From IMG/VR virus record IMGVR_UViG_3300033144_007704, positions 1-64,000 of that record: a stretch of DNA of 64,000 bases; one strand, 5' to 3'. The notes beneath the pieces are model-generated. The model was not told the DNA's origin, ran no database searches, and worked only from the letters and a program-made list of their open reading frames with translations. Below are positions 7,938 to 16,228 of the stretch, one piece after another (the first letter of the stretch is position 1; the number at the start of each line of letters is the position of its first letter). Both the position numbers and the translations under genes were made by a program. This DNA comes from a virus.

Positions 7938-8498
7938 ATGACAAGAGGAACAGCGATCATTATTACAAAGAACAATGTATATTCGACTGTCGAATATAAC
8001 GGCGATATGTATCCTGATGGTAAAGGGGACGCAATGTTGCAAGATTTAAGAAAGATCCACGCCAAAAAGGATTTACTCGAACTTCAGGCAAAATGGATTG
8101 ACAACTACGGATATACTGAGGAAGAAAAGAAGAAGCTATATCCTTACATTCATACCACAAAGTGGCTTATTGAAGAATTGAAATGGCTTACCAAACACGA
8201 AAATATGACAAAGAAAGACTTGTTTAAAGCTGTGGTAAATTATTTTAAAATAAGCAATAATTTCAAAAAACAGATTATTGATTTTAGAATTGATTATTAC
8301 AAATATTGGTTTTCTGATTGGCTATTCATTAAAAATATATCTAATGAAAAGTTTGTTATTGTTGAGAATGATGATGAGAAATTAAGACAATTTGATATCT
8401 TGCCTGGCAAGACGATACGTCTCAGCTTTGGACAGGAGCCAGATGATCCTGAGATGTTAGAAAAAACATTAACGGAAATCGAAGATGAAAAAATATAA
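7938..8498 (+). CDS. Hypothetical protein
   Basis: 186 residues, AGAGGAG ribosome site. It starts with TRGTAIIITKNNVYSTVEYNGDMYPDG, a strand-rich region typical of small N-terminal-nucleophile-like or viral accessory folds, and continues with mostly helical, lysine/aspartate-rich sequence with a WLIEELKWLTKH segment. No family recognised with any confidence. Confidence 0.65.
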   Translation: MTRGTAIIITKNNVYSTVEYNGDMYPDGKGDAMLQDLRKIHAKKDLLELQAKWIDNYGYTEEEKKKLYPYIHTTKWLIEELKWLTKHENMTKKDLFKAVVNYFKISNNFKKQIIDFRIDYYKYWFSDWLFIKNISNEKFVIVENDDEKLRQFDILPGKTIRLSFGQEPDDPEMLEKTLTEIEDEKI

Positions 8499-8519
8499 AA
8501 TAAAAAGGGGAAGACAAAA

Positions 8520-9401
8520 ATGTCACATATTGCAGTATTAGTAATTGGAAAAAATGTAGAGAAGCAACTTAGGAAATATGACGAAAATATCGAAGTAAAG
8601 AGATATGTAAAATATAACAAAGAAGAGCTTATCAATCAAGGACGAAAGCATATTGAAGATTATAAGAATGGAATATATGCTAAGTTTCTTAAAGATCCGG
8701 AAAAATATAAGGCTGAATGCAAAAACAATGGACATCTTAATTACGTAGAGAACGAATTTCCGAAGAAACTGGACTGGACAGATGAGCAAGTTTATGCTGA
8801 TGAAATAAAAGGGTATGAATCGGGAGATGTAGGCAAAAAAGGAGAAGTTTATTCCACCTACAATCCAAGATCACGATGGGATTGGTATGAAATTGGCGGC
8901 AGATGGAGAGATACTTTTCCGATTAAAGATGGATGTGTGGGCATAAAAAATAGAAGATTAGAACAATTCGCGGGAAGTCTTTACAGGAAATCTGAATCTG
9001 GATATGCGGACAGTGCGATGAAAGGAGATATCGACTGGGCGAAGATCCATCAGTCCAAGAAAGCTTATGATAAAGCAATTCGATTTTGGGAGATGAAGGT
9101 TAATGGCGATAAACCTACTACAAAACAAGAAAAAACAGAATTGAATTGGGATATGCATAAGGACGAATATTATCTCGATCGCTATAAAACAAAAGAGAAT
9201 TATGCCAGGTGTCAATCTAATTTCGCAATGTGGGCTGTTGTTAAGCGTGGTAAATGGTATGAAAAGGGCTCAATGGGAATGTTTGGTTGTGCCGACGAAA
9301 CCCATGATGAAGCGGTTGATTGGGAATTGAATTTCTATGATCACTTTATTAAGGATTTACCCGACGATACTGTTCTCACCGTAGTAGATTGCCATATTTA
9401 A
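8520..9401 (+). CDS. Phage/bacterial conserved hypothetical with WDWYEIGGRW motif
   Basis: 293 residues. The hallmark is RSRWDWYEIGGRWRD near residue 120, shared by a widespread family of phage and bacterial proteins of unknown role. The first residues HIAVLVIGKNVEKQL form a strand-helix. The C-terminus has WELNFYDHFIKDLPDDTVLTVVDCH, also typical of this family. It is the last gene before the terminator at 9410. Confidence 0.65.
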   Translation: MSHIAVLVIGKNVEKQLRKYDENIEVKRYVKYNKEELINQGRKHIEDYKNGIYAKFLKDPEKYKAECKNNGHLNYVENEFPKKLDWTDEQVYADEIKGYESGDVGKKGEVYSTYNPRSRWDWYEIGGRWRDTFPIKDGCVGIKNRRLEQFAGSLYRKSESGYADSAMKGDIDWAKIHQSKKAYDKAIRFWEMKVNGDKPTTKQEKTELNWDMHKDEYYLDRYKTKENYARCQSNFAMWAVVKRGKWYEKGSMGMFGCADETHDEAVDWELNFYDHFIKDLPDDTVLTVVDCHI

Positions 9402-9409
9402 TTTAATAA

Positions 9410-9442
9410 AAGGGAGAACGCCGAGGTGTTCTCCCTTATTTA
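9410..9442 (+). terminator. Rho-independent terminator
   Basis: Perfect 10-bp stem AAGGGAGAAC (9410-9419) / GTTCTCCCTT (9428-9437) with an 8-base loop and an AT-rich tail. It ends the unit 7369-9401. Confidence 0.85.
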
Positions 9443-9454
9443 TTGGGAGGGAAA

Positions 9455-9637
9455 ATGAAAGAAAATGAAAAATCGGAAAATAAACTGATAGATGGAATCT
9501 GGAAAATGTTCAGTTTCAATGGATTATCAAACAAAAAAATTGAAAATATCGAATCAAATTGCGGAACGGTTTGGTTTAAAATCGATGATCAAGATTATTA
9601 CATATCCATTCAGGAATGTGAAGTGAGGGACGAATGA
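9455..9637 (+). CDS. Small hypothetical protein
   Basis: 60 residues from the ATG at 9455, which follows GGGAGG by five bases; an in-frame TTG 12 bases upstream would lie inside the ribosome site and is rejected. Charged N-terminus then CGTVWFKIDDQDYYISI. It overlaps the next gene (ATGA). Confidence 0.6.
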   Translation: MKENEKSENKLIDGIWKMFSFNGLSNKKIENIESNCGTVWFKIDDQDYYISIQECEVRDE

Positions 9638-9876
9638 GAATAATCATTGCAGAAAAATGTTTACGTTGCGGAGGAAAAGGCATTGAGCCGTCAACAGAAA
9701 AATATCTACCGGAAAATAGCCTGCCAGAAAAATGTCATCATTGCAAAGGAGAAGGATCTATTTCTTTTGAAAAAGAAGTGCTGGAAGTTCAAATTCCCCT
9801 AGGCGGCAAATTGCAGCATATGTCTGGGAAGGGATATTTAATATATTGGAAACCGGAGGATCAATTATTATTGTGA
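9634..9876 (+). CDS. DnaJ-type zinc-finger small protein
   Basis: 80 residues with two CxxCxGxG repeats (CLRCGGKG and CHHCKGEG), the pair that binds one zinc in the cysteine-rich domain of DnaJ chaperones. The rest is unique. Small stand-alone proteins with this domain are common in phages and have no fixed role. It overlaps the next gene in a GTGA junction. Confidence 0.7.
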   Translation: MRIIIAEKCLRCGGKGIEPSTEKYLPENSLPEKCHHCKGEGSISFEKEVLEVQIPLGGKLQHMSGKGYLIYWKPEDQLLL

Positions 9877-10052
9877 CTGAATGGTGCTCGAATTGCAGCA
9901 GGGAAGTTGAAATTCCATCAGATAGAGTTTCGCGGTGTCCTGTCTGTAATGCGGAAATATATCCGTGTTGCATGTGCGACATGGACGAGGTTGTCTGTAA
10001 TTGGAGCAAAAAGAACGGTTGTTCAAGATTTCCGAAGGAGGGAAAATGTTAA
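9873..10052 (+). CDS. Cysteine-rich zinc-binding small protein, GTG start
   Basis: 59 residues from GTG at 9873, which overlaps the previous TGA. It has CSNC, CPVC, then CCMC and two further cysteines (C-NW, GCSRFP), enough for two or more zinc sites. The C-terminus (VCNWSKKNGCSRFP) resembles small phage proteins with unknown role. It overlaps the next gene by 7 bases. Confidence 0.6.
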   Translation: MTEWCSNCSREVEIPSDRVSRCPVCNAEIYPCCMCDMDEVVCNWSKKNGCSRFPKEGKC

Positions 10053-10453
10053 GAAAAGAATTAGCGAAGAGAGTGTTGGAATTTCATAGAAGGAAAGCCA
10101 AGGTAATTTTTAAGGAAACTGGCGTAGCATATTTATTACCGGCTGATGAAAAAGATATTCTGAAAGCTCGGAAGAGTGTCCTTATTGACTTTATAAAGGG
10201 AGCACGTTCTGTCGAAACTGACGGCAAAATATGCTTTTGGTGCTTTACTAATCGTATCAATGGGGAGAGTCTACATTGTTTTGGCTGTAAATATGGAAGA
10301 AGGCATGGATTTTGTAATGATGATTGGAGTGATTACAGTAGAATTGGTGCGGTTTCCGATAGTTGGAATGTTGGAATAATAGGATTAATAGGTAAGGGTG
10401 TAATCGAGCAATGGATTGAAGAATTATTTGGGGAGGAAGAATGGCAGAAATGA
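10046..10453 (+). CDS. Hypothetical protein with central cysteine pair motifs
   Basis: 135 residues from ATG at 10046 behind GGAGGGAAA. A basic helical N-terminus (LRKELAKRVLEFHRRKAKV) is followed by CFWC...CFGCKYGRRHG, a probable zinc site, and a hydrophobic helix. No family recognised. It overlaps the next gene by 13 bases. Confidence 0.6.
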   Translation: MLRKELAKRVLEFHRRKAKVIFKETGVAYLLPADEKDILKARKSVLIDFIKGARSVETDGKICFWCFTNRINGESLHCFGCKYGRRHGFCNDDWSDYSRIGAVSDSWNVGIIGLIGKGVIEQWIEELFGEEEWQK

Positions 10454-10734
10454 GAAGATGTATTTTTGAAAACTGTGGACATGTGACAGAAAGGGATGAT
10501 TTTCTTGATCATTTAATAGAAGTTCATGGATATAGGCTTGTTCAGACATTATCAGATTTAATTGAAGAAGACGAGGGAAAAGAAGTGGAATTAATTGCAA
10601 GCGGATATGAATGGACATGCCCTAATTGCGACACTCTCAATAAGGAAATGGAAATACCAAATGATGAAACAGTTAGATGTAGCTATTGTAAAAATCGTTA
10701 CAAAATAAGCAATTATGCTCACGCCCAGGAGTAA
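10441..10734 (+). CDS. Two-part zinc-finger protein (C2H2-like plus CxxC)
   Basis: 97 residues. The start RRCIFENCGHVTERDDFLDHLIEVHG fits a C2H2-type finger (C-x4-C ... H-x4-H). The second half has CPNC...CSYCKNRY, a zinc ribbon. A DNA- or RNA-binding or protein-binding role is possible but not shown. GGGGAGGAAG ribosome site. Confidence 0.65.
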   Translation: MAEMRRCIFENCGHVTERDDFLDHLIEVHGYRLVQTLSDLIEEDEGKEVELIASGYEWTCPNCDTLNKEMEIPNDETVRCSYCKNRYKISNYAHAQE

Positions 10735-10742
10735 CGAGAAAA

Positions 10743-10994
10743 ATGCCGTGGATAATGAAATATATATATGAAAACGGGAATGGCGAATTAATATATACGG
10801 GAATTCCTCAAGAAGAAAAAGTGGACCCAAATGATCTTACTAACGATTTAGACGAGCTGGTTGCTTTAAAATATTATCTTAACAAATACCATACAGATAT
10901 TCTGAGAAAATTTGATAAATTTTATGGAGATTTCATAACTGTAAGCGAAGTGAGACAAGCTATGATGAACGGAGAAAACAATGAGGCGCCTTAA
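10743..10994 (+). CDS. Hypothetical protein
   Basis: 83 residues, acidic, with DLTNDLDELVALKYYLNKYH forming a probable helix. It overlaps the next gene by 14 bases. Ribosome site is weak (AACGAGAAAA). No family recognised. Confidence 0.6.
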   Translation: MPWIMKYIYENGNGELIYTGIPQEEKVDPNDLTNDLDELVALKYYLNKYHTDILRKFDKFYGDFITVSEVRQAMMNGENNEAP

Positions 10995-11190
10995 CAAAAA
11001 ACAAAAGAAAATGTTGGACGAATGGTATGAAGAGCATGGCGATCTGCCGGGATTAGGAATATTTAGCCTGGAAAAATGCGATGAATTTACTTATAGGTTT
11101 CTTGAGGAACTCAGAGCTGTAAATGATTTTGAGACATTACATTGGCACATTAATGGATATATTAGTGACTTGGCAATGAATAATTGTTAG
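10981..11190 (+). CDS. Small hypothetical protein
   Basis: 69 residues starting RRLNKKQKKMLDEWYEEHGDLPG, a basic-then-acidic helix, with a helical remainder. The ATG follows GGAGAAAACA of the preceding gene's end. No family recognised. Confidence 0.6.
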   Translation: MRRLNKKQKKMLDEWYEEHGDLPGLGIFSLEKCDEFTYRFLEELRAVNDFETLHWHINGYISDLAMNNC

Positions 11191-11201
11191 ATGGAGAAAT
11201 A

Positions 11202-11288
11202 ATGAATGAAAATGAAGAATTAAATCAAATATTGAATAAAAAAATTAAAAAGGGGGATGTGAGACCTATAAGTAAGGAGGAAAAATGA
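11202..11288 (+). CDS. Very small charged peptide
   Basis: 28 residues (NENEELNQILNKKIKKGDV...KEEK) after AGATGGAGAAATA. Its TGA overlaps the ATG of the next gene (ATGA), and it holds that gene's AAGGAGGAAAA ribosome site, so it may mainly serve translational coupling. Confidence 0.4.
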   Translation: MNENEELNQILNKKIKKGDVRPISKEEK

Positions 11289-11800
11289 ATGAAACCTATG
11301 AACACGATAAGCGAATTAATATTTATGGCTCAGGAACTGATATTAAAAGAGCAATATTATTCTTAGATAAACAATTCAGCAAGATAGATTTATCTAAAAA
11401 CAATGAATACGATATGAGGATTATGCTGCAGAGCATTATTGATGGCAATAAATTGAAGGCAGATATTCTGTTTAACGGAAATCGGGTTTGGAGCCTTAAA
11501 AGGATCATCAGAGATTTCAAGAGAGCTTTAAAAAGCAAACCTTGTTTAGTTAGCGAATACGGTTCTGGAGAATGGAATATGACCAATTATCTATATGAAT
11601 TTTTGCATTTGGCATGCGGAAGCATAGCTCATTATAATAAATATGGATGGATCGGCACATATCCTGAGAAAATAGATCTGAAAAATTTCTTTTATAGGAA
11701 CGAATTTGGAAGAAAGGTTGTGGACGATATACCGGGATGGAAATCGGATGCTCACAGGATTCTCCTTGAAATCATGCAAATAATTAATAAGGATGGATAA
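11285..11800 (+). CDS. Hypothetical protein
   Basis: 171 residues behind a perfect AAGGAGG site. It starts with an ETYEHDKRINIYGSG segment and is mostly helical, with LYEFLHLACGSIAHYNKYGWIGTYP in the middle, a patch of conserved-looking H, C and W residues. No family recognised. It overlaps the next ATG by one base. Confidence 0.65.
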   Translation: MNETYEHDKRINIYGSGTDIKRAILFLDKQFSKIDLSKNNEYDMRIMLQSIIDGNKLKADILFNGNRVWSLKRIIRDFKRALKSKPCLVSEYGSGEWNMTNYLYEFLHLACGSIAHYNKYGWIGTYPEKIDLKNFFYRNEFGRKVVDDIPGWKSDAHRILLEIMQIINKDG

Positions 11801-12120
11801 TGAAACTTTTAACAAAAGAAATAATGACTGCTTTTAAAAAGCAAGGCTACACGGGAAATAAAAAACCGGAAGACATCAAAATTATCGTTAAGTTTTTTAC
11901 TCCTGATGGCCCAGCTACTTGGTTTTGTTATGAATTGGAAGATAATGGCGATATCCTCTGGTGTTTTGCGAATCTTGGTAACGATATGTTTGCTGAATTA
12001 GGAACAGTGAGATTATCGGAATTAAAAAACATAAGAGGACAATTAGGGTTGCCCGTCGAACGCGATAAATATTTTGGCGAGCACACGCTCAATGAAGTAA
12101 TAAATTTTAAAATGAGGTAA
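11800..12120 (+). CDS. DUF2958-family protein
   Basis: 106 residues, whole length of DUF2958: KLLTKEIMTAFKKQG at the start, IIVKFFTPDGPATWFCYELE in the middle, LGTVRLSELKNIRGQLGLPVERDKYF at the end, all in the family order. DUF2958 proteins are common on plasmids and phages, often near conjugation or anti-restriction genes; function unknown. The ATG overlaps the previous stop. Confidence 0.8.
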   Translation: MKLLTKEIMTAFKKQGYTGNKKPEDIKIIVKFFTPDGPATWFCYELEDNGDILWCFANLGNDMFAELGTVRLSELKNIRGQLGLPVERDKYFGEHTLNEVINFKMR

Positions 12121-12122
12121 AA

Positions 12123-12344
12123 ATGGGAATACACACAGATATTGGCGAATGCCCAAATTGCGGCAAAGAAATGGAAGTCGGTATGAGTAATAAGCCATTT
12201 GACGCTGTCTGGGGGTTTTGTCTTAATTGTGGATTTACTTATGAGACAATAACGAAATATTTGTCTTTGGAAGACTTAAATAAAGAGCGTGACGATGTTA
12301 ATTTAGATGCTCTTAAAAAATTACCAAAACAAAAGGCGATTTAG
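12123..12344 (+). CDS. Zinc-ribbon small protein
   Basis: 73 residues with CPNCGKE and CLNCGFTYE spaced 22 residues apart, a clear zinc ribbon, followed by a helical, basic C-terminus. It lies three bases after the previous stop; AATGAGGTAAAA supplies the ribosome site. Confidence 0.6.
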   Translation: MGIHTDIGECPNCGKEMEVGMSNKPFDAVWGFCLNCGFTYETITKYLSLEDLNKERDDVNLDALKKLPKQKAI

Positions 12345-12345
12345 G

Positions 12346-12552
12346 ATGAAGGAATTTAAAAATGATTGGTGGATTAAACAAATAATTCCTTTAATTAATG
12401 AATATAAATGCGGAAGTGAAGATCCTCTGGATGGCGATGAAGTTGATAACTTGTGTAATATCATAAAAGCAAAGATCAATTTACATCAAGGGAATATAAC
12501 TGAAAAAGAATTTAGAGCAATGAAATTATATGTAGTGGAAGGGGAGCGGTAA
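12346..12552 (+). CDS. Small hypothetical protein
   Basis: 68 residues from the ATG directly after the previous stop (TTAGGATG). An earlier in-frame start would overlap the zinc-ribbon gene and has no ribosome site. Contains DWWIKQIIPLINEYKCGSEDP and then a helical part. It overlaps the next ATG by one base. Confidence 0.6.
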   Translation: MKEFKNDWWIKQIIPLINEYKCGSEDPLDGDEVDNLCNIIKAKINLHQGNITEKEFRAMKLYVVEGER

Positions 12553-12812
12553 TGGAAAAATTACATTTCGGGCAATTTGTTTGGAATAACAAAGAAGGAT
12601 GGACGTATTTAGGAATGGATGAAGATGGGACTATTCAATTATGTCGACCTATACACAGGCATCCATTTCAGATCATTGAATTTGATCAAGTATATGTAGA
12701 CGAGTTCGACGTGTTCTATAGGGAAAATGGGATCAAGGTTAAGTCTTCAATAAAAGAAGCAGGATTGAATGAATCACTCAAATCTTATTACACAAATATC
12801 TTGACGAATTAG
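12552..12812 (+). CDS. Hypothetical protein
   Basis: 86 residues after GGGGAGCGGTA. The first 55 residues look like a small beta-barrel (HFGQFVWNNKEGWTYLGMDEDGTIQLCRP), then a helical end. Another open frame overlaps its 3' end (see 12773). Confidence 0.6.
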   Translation: MEKLHFGQFVWNNKEGWTYLGMDEDGTIQLCRPIHRHPFQIIEFDQVYVDEFDVFYRENGIKVKSSIKEAGLNESLKSYYTNILTN

Positions 12813-12916
12813 CTGCTGATTATATAGGCCACACTGGAAAGTTGTCTTCTGGAAATTCAATTAAAGATTTAATAGATTGGTCATATAGGCAGACAATTAA
12901 TCCAACAGAAAAATAA
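12773..12916 (+). pseudogene. Start-less open frame, conserved-looking small protein
   Basis: Directly after a TGA, the frame 12773-12916 reads through HKYLDELAADYIGHTGKLSSGNS and IKDLIDWSYRQTINPTEK, a pattern known from small phage proteins (DELxAxYIxxTGKLPS...ELMEWSxxQT). There is no ATG, GTG or TTG upstream of the conserved part; an ATC at 12773 follows AGCAGGA. It may be a gene that lost its start, a frameshifted tail, or one using a rare start codon. Confidence 0.4.
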
Positions 12917-12924
12917 AGCAACTT

Positions 12925-12992
12925 AGAACGGCAGGAAAAGAGATTATCCTCCTTCAGTAGTTTCTCTCTGATGTTGCCGTTCTTTTTTTTTT
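12925..12992 (+). terminator. Rho-independent terminator with long inner hairpin
   Basis: AGAACGGCA (12925-12933) pairs with TGCCGTTCT (12975-12983), followed by nine further T residues. The 41-base loop includes GGA..TCC complementarity. It ends the run from about 9455. Confidence 0.8.
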
Positions 12993-13006
12993 AAGAGGAG
13001 AGTATT

Positions 13007-13594
13007 ATAAAAATTATTGATTTAAAAGCAAAAAAAATCATCATAAACGACGATTTTGCTTTTGCAAACGTTGTTAATGATGAATTCGATTCAATCGTAA
13101 AAACAACGACAGAATCTGGAGAGAGTATTGATTTTGATGACTATATAGTAGAAGTCATCGCAAATGAAGAAGAATTGAAAAATTTTTACTTATCTGCATT
13201 ACATCTATCAATCGTAAGTTATTTTGCGTGTAAAACATCAGAGATTCTTTTTTCTCGAAATATCGACACTATCATTGATGATAGTGAGATAGTCTGTAAA
13301 TATTTTAGAGATTCTTTCAATGAAAAAATAAATATCATTGAAAGTTTTGATGAAAACGAAATAGAATTTCTTGAAATAGATTCTTATTATGAATCTATTG
13401 AGAAATTCTTGAAAAAAAAGGACTTAACAGTCATTAATATTCATCCTGCTGATCTTGTAGAAGAAGCTGATTTTTATGATGATTTTGTCAATGGGTACAA
13501 AGATACTCGCTCTGACGATTTCGGATTAATTGAAATTCCTTCAGATACTAATGAAAACGGTATTTATGTTGTTGAAATTAATAATTACTATTGA
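13007..13594 (+). CDS. Hypothetical acidic protein, apparent ATA start
   Basis: The frame reads KIIDLKAKKIIINDDFAFA from an ATA at 13007, six bases after a GAGGAG ribosome site, to a stop at 13592-13594, giving about 195 residues. The first usual start codon in frame is a TTG at 13175, which has no ribosome site and would cut off 56 well-formed residues. An ATT at 13004 is the other option. The product is acidic and mostly alpha/beta, with no recognised family. Confidence 0.5.
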   Translation: MKIIDLKAKKIIINDDFAFANVVNDEFDSIVKTTTESGESIDFDDYIVEVIANEEELKNFYLSALHLSIVSYFACKTSEILFSRNIDTIIDDSEIVCKYFRDSFNEKINIIESFDENEIEFLEIDSYYESIEKFLKKKDLTVINIHPADLVEEADFYDDFVNGYKDTRSDDFGLIEIPSDTNENGIYVVEINNYY

Positions 13595-13677
13595 ACAATG
13601 TTGATTCCAGCAAGGATACACCTAACACGTGCAGCCCCTTTGGACTCAATGAGTTCAAAAACAAAAAGGAGATTATT

Positions 13678-13806
13678 ATGAAATTAACAAAAAAAGAACT
13701 TTTATTTCTTGCAAAAATGCAGGAAAAATTGAATCAGCATACCGAACTTACTGAAAAAGAAATTATCTTTTTATCAGCTTTAATGAAAAAAAGGAAACAA
13801 AAATGA
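13678..13806 (+). CDS. Small lysine-rich helical protein
   Basis: 42 residues from ATG at 13678 behind AAAAGGAGATT. The sequence (KLTKKELLFLAKMQEKLNQH...KEIIFLSALMKKRKQK) forms two amphipathic helices. An upstream in-frame ATG at 13591 lacks a ribosome site. Its stop overlaps the next ATG. Confidence 0.55.
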   Translation: MKLTKKELLFLAKMQEKLNQHTELTEKEIIFLSALMKKRKQK

Positions 13807-14063
13807 AAAAGATGAAAAATTTCGGAACAATAGAAGATGTAGTTAAATCGATAAATGATGAGAGCAAATTTGAATTGATAGGCGATGAGATTAACGAACT
13901 TGAATATCTTGCTAATGAAACAAGAAAAATAGGCAATGCCTTTGAGATTGTCGGAAATGAGGCCATGAGTGAAAGGCTGATCAGTAAGGCATACGGTATT
14001 GAGATGGCCTGTAGAAAACTTAAAAAGATAATCTCAGAAATCGAAAAGGAGCAGAAAAGATGA
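13803..14063 (+). CDS. Helical hypothetical protein
   Basis: 86 residues, ATGA overlap with the previous gene. All-helical and charged (IGDEINELEYLANETRKIGNAFEIVGNEAM...). It overlaps the next gene by four bases. No family recognised. Confidence 0.6.
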   Translation: MKKMKNFGTIEDVVKSINDESKFELIGDEINELEYLANETRKIGNAFEIVGNEAMSERLISKAYGIEMACRKLKKIISEIEKEQKR

Positions 14064-14257
14064 ATATTATAAAACGCTTATTTTGTAATCACGACTATAA
14101 GATTATAAATCAATTTGAAATGAAGAGCGAGTTTGATATTGTTGCAGAAAATGGATGGACACCTCGCTCATGGTGTAGGTTAAAAAGACAAACTATTACT
14201 GATTATAAATGTATAAAGTGCAAAAAGATGAAGCGACTTATAGTTAAAACAGCTTAG
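14060..14257 (+). CDS. Small zinc-site phage protein (CNHDY type)
   Basis: 65 residues. LFCNHDYKIINQ at the start and YKCIKCKKMKRL at the end pair a C-x-H with a CxxC, a layout seen in many small phage proteins of unknown function that likely hold one zinc. GGAGCAGAAAAG ribosome site inside the previous gene. Confidence 0.6.
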   Translation: MNIIKRLFCNHDYKIINQFEMKSEFDIVAENGWTPRSWCRLKRQTITDYKCIKCKKMKRLIVKTA

Positions 14258-14269
14258 GGGAGGCTTTAG

Positions 14270-14554
14270 ATGAAATTAATAGAAGCAATTAGGGATTCTC
14301 TACAAGGGATGGTCTTCTATGATGAGCATAGAGATGAATATTCTATTTTAACTGGTTATATTTCCGGTGATGGAATATGTGAATTTGTATTTTTAGACAA
14401 AACAACATTAAGGCATAAATATTATGCCTCAAAAGAAATTGCATACATGAGAGATTATGAGCAAATAACAGACAAACACCTTATTGATAGAGTTGAGAGA
14501 GCACTTAAAAATTACAGGAAAGAGATAAAGGACGGAGAAAATGGAAAAAATTAA
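14270..14554 (+). CDS. Hypothetical protein
   Basis: 94 residues behind GGGGAGGCTTTAG. N-terminal helix, central strands (GMVFYDEHRDEYSILTGYISGDGICEFVFLD) and a helical basic end. It overlaps the next gene by 14 bases. Confidence 0.6.
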   Translation: MKLIEAIRDSLQGMVFYDEHRDEYSILTGYISGDGICEFVFLDKTTLRHKYYASKEIAYMRDYEQITDKHLIDRVERALKNYRKEIKDGENGKN

Positions 14555-14810
14555 ACAAGAAGCCGCCATTAGATCTATAACAAGAACATCTGATGGGGTT
14601 GTCTTTACAATTGGCGACAATATAAACGTATTGGTGTCTCATCGAGTTAAAATTCTAGATAAAATAATTGGATTTCACATTAATATGGGAATTTTAAACA
14701 TGAATGAGCCTTTTATATTGGTGGACACTAAATTAAAGAACAATAGTTGGTGTCTATCTGACATATTAGGCGTGAGCCCGGAGGATATTGAATTAGTGGA
14801 GGAAAAATGA
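14541..14810 (+). CDS. Hypothetical protein
   Basis: 89 residues behind GACGGAGAAA. Mostly beta (GVVFTIGDNINVLVSHRVKILDKIIGFHINMG) with an acidic end. ATGA overlap with the next gene. No family recognised. Confidence 0.6.
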   Translation: MEKIKQEAAIRSITRTSDGVVFTIGDNINVLVSHRVKILDKIIGFHINMGILNMNEPFILVDTKLKNNSWCLSDILGVSPEDIELVEEK

Positions 14811-15082
14811 AAAAACATACATATCCCCAATATTGTTATGTTTATGATGAGAACGGGAAAGAGATATTGAATGTAATAACTCAATTATATAAAGTTGGAA
14901 TTTATATAGCGGTTTATTCTGCAGGCAATAGTATTCCTGATCAATTTAGCACAAATTCTATAGGTGCGAAGAAATTTATGAAGCAGTTTTCACGCAACAA
15001 TCTAAAGAAAGGTTATTCTTCTAAGTTTGGACCGGAGATTACCGTGGCTGAAATAGATGGATTTTGGGAAAAGGTAGCGTGA
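14807..15082 (+). CDS. Hypothetical protein
   Basis: 91 residues behind GGAGGAAAA. Strands with tyrosines at the start (QYCYVYDENGKEILNVITQLYKVG), a basic middle (KKFMKQFSRNNLKKGYSSKFG). No family recognised. Confidence 0.6.
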   Translation: MKKHTYPQYCYVYDENGKEILNVITQLYKVGIYIAVYSAGNSIPDQFSTNSIGAKKFMKQFSRNNLKKGYSSKFGPEITVAEIDGFWEKVA

Positions 15083-15102
15083 ATGAAAATAAGGGATGAA
15101 AA

Positions 15103-15450
15103 ATGAACATAAAAATAAAAGGTTCAAAGTTAATTATCTTTTTCGATGAAGAAGAGATAAAGGAAATTCGAGAAGATTTAGAGAGTAAAACCATTGATAT
15201 AATTTGGACCAATCTTTTTTATAATGATGTTTATTCTCTTGGAAATAATTCAGATTATGATTATTGGTGTCCTGATTCTCTAATGCATGAATATTGCGGA
15301 GCATTAACATCGAGTCCTTTAATCACCAAGGGAGCCATTATGGATGACAAAGGAGATATCAGTGATGTAGAAATAATTTCATGGTTTCCAAATTATCAAG
15401 TTGAAAATGAATTCAATCAACTTCCGGAAATCATATTCGATATAGCTTAA
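15103..15450 (+). CDS. Acidic hypothetical protein
   Basis: 115 residues, strongly acidic. The start NIKIKGSKLIIFFDEEEIKEIREDLESK resembles other small phage proteins with a strand-helix opening. Contains a DYWCPDSLMHEYCGALTSSPLI segment. Ribosome site AAGGGATGAAAA. Confidence 0.6.
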   Translation: MNIKIKGSKLIIFFDEEEIKEIREDLESKTIDIIWTNLFYNDVYSLGNNSDYDYWCPDSLMHEYCGALTSSPLITKGAIMDDKGDISDVEIISWFPNYQVENEFNQLPEIIFDIA

Positions 15451-15463
15451 AGGAGAAAGAAAG

Positions 15464-16228
15464 ATGAAAACATATGCTATTATTAGCATGAGCAAAGAAC
15501 AATGCATAGCGGTGAGAACAAAATTAATTAAAGGCGGGATAGAATGGATATGTGAAGGAGGCAAAAATCCACGCTTACACTCAGATGATAAACATATTAC
15601 TCTTGTTGCAGGTCCTGAAATGGGTCGTATCGGCAAGTATGATGCAGATAGTATTTCAGTTGCAATTAACTATGCTCAGGAGAGGAATTATGAAATCATC
15701 ACAGCCTATAAATTCTTGGAAAATCCGACAATTATTCCAGGATATATTAAGGCCTATAAAGAAAAAAAGAAAACGGGAAAGAATAAATTTGCTATTCTCA
15801 GTACAGATAGAGAACAGTGCGCTAAAGTAAGGGTAGAATTAATTAGAGGCGGAATATTATGGGAAGGCGGAAAGAAAGACCCTTATTTATACCCAAATGA
15901 TAAATATGTTACACTTGTTTATCGGAACAAGATTCATCGCTCTGTTATTTACGACATATGCGATATGTTAGCGGCTATTGATTTAGCCCAAAAATATAAT
16001 TGTTCTATAGTCATAGCAAGTAAATTTCTGAAAAATCCAACAATTATTCCGGGATGGAAAGAGCCGTCGAAGGAACCCATGTCGGAAGCGATGATAGAAA
16101 CTTCTTTCGGTAAAGTTTCCTTAAGTACAATTGAGGAAATGTTAGAAAAGCATTTTGAAAAGAGAAAAAACGAATCCGTTAATATGGCGCATTGTGATAT
16201 CCAATGGAAGTTGGAAAGTAATAGCTAA
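15464..16228 (+). CDS. Protein with two internal repeat domains
   Basis: 254 residues. Residues 2-98 and 107-200 are clear duplicates: AIISMSKEQCIAVRTKLIKGG aligns with AILSTDREQCAKVRVELIRGG, and KFLENPTIIPGYIK with KFLKNPTIIPGWK. Each repeat has a strand-helix-strand pattern with a central HITLV/YVTLV strand. A helical tail follows. No family recognised. The 3' end overlaps another small frame (16194-16355). Confidence 0.7.
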   Translation: MKTYAIISMSKEQCIAVRTKLIKGGIEWICEGGKNPRLHSDDKHITLVAGPEMGRIGKYDADSISVAINYAQERNYEIITAYKFLENPTIIPGYIKAYKEKKKTGKNKFAILSTDREQCAKVRVELIRGGILWEGGKKDPYLYPNDKYVTLVYRNKIHRSVIYDICDMLAAIDLAQKYNCSIVIASKFLKNPTIIPGWKEPSKEPMSEAMIETSFGKVSLSTIEEMLEKHFEKRKNESVNMAHCDIQWKLESNS

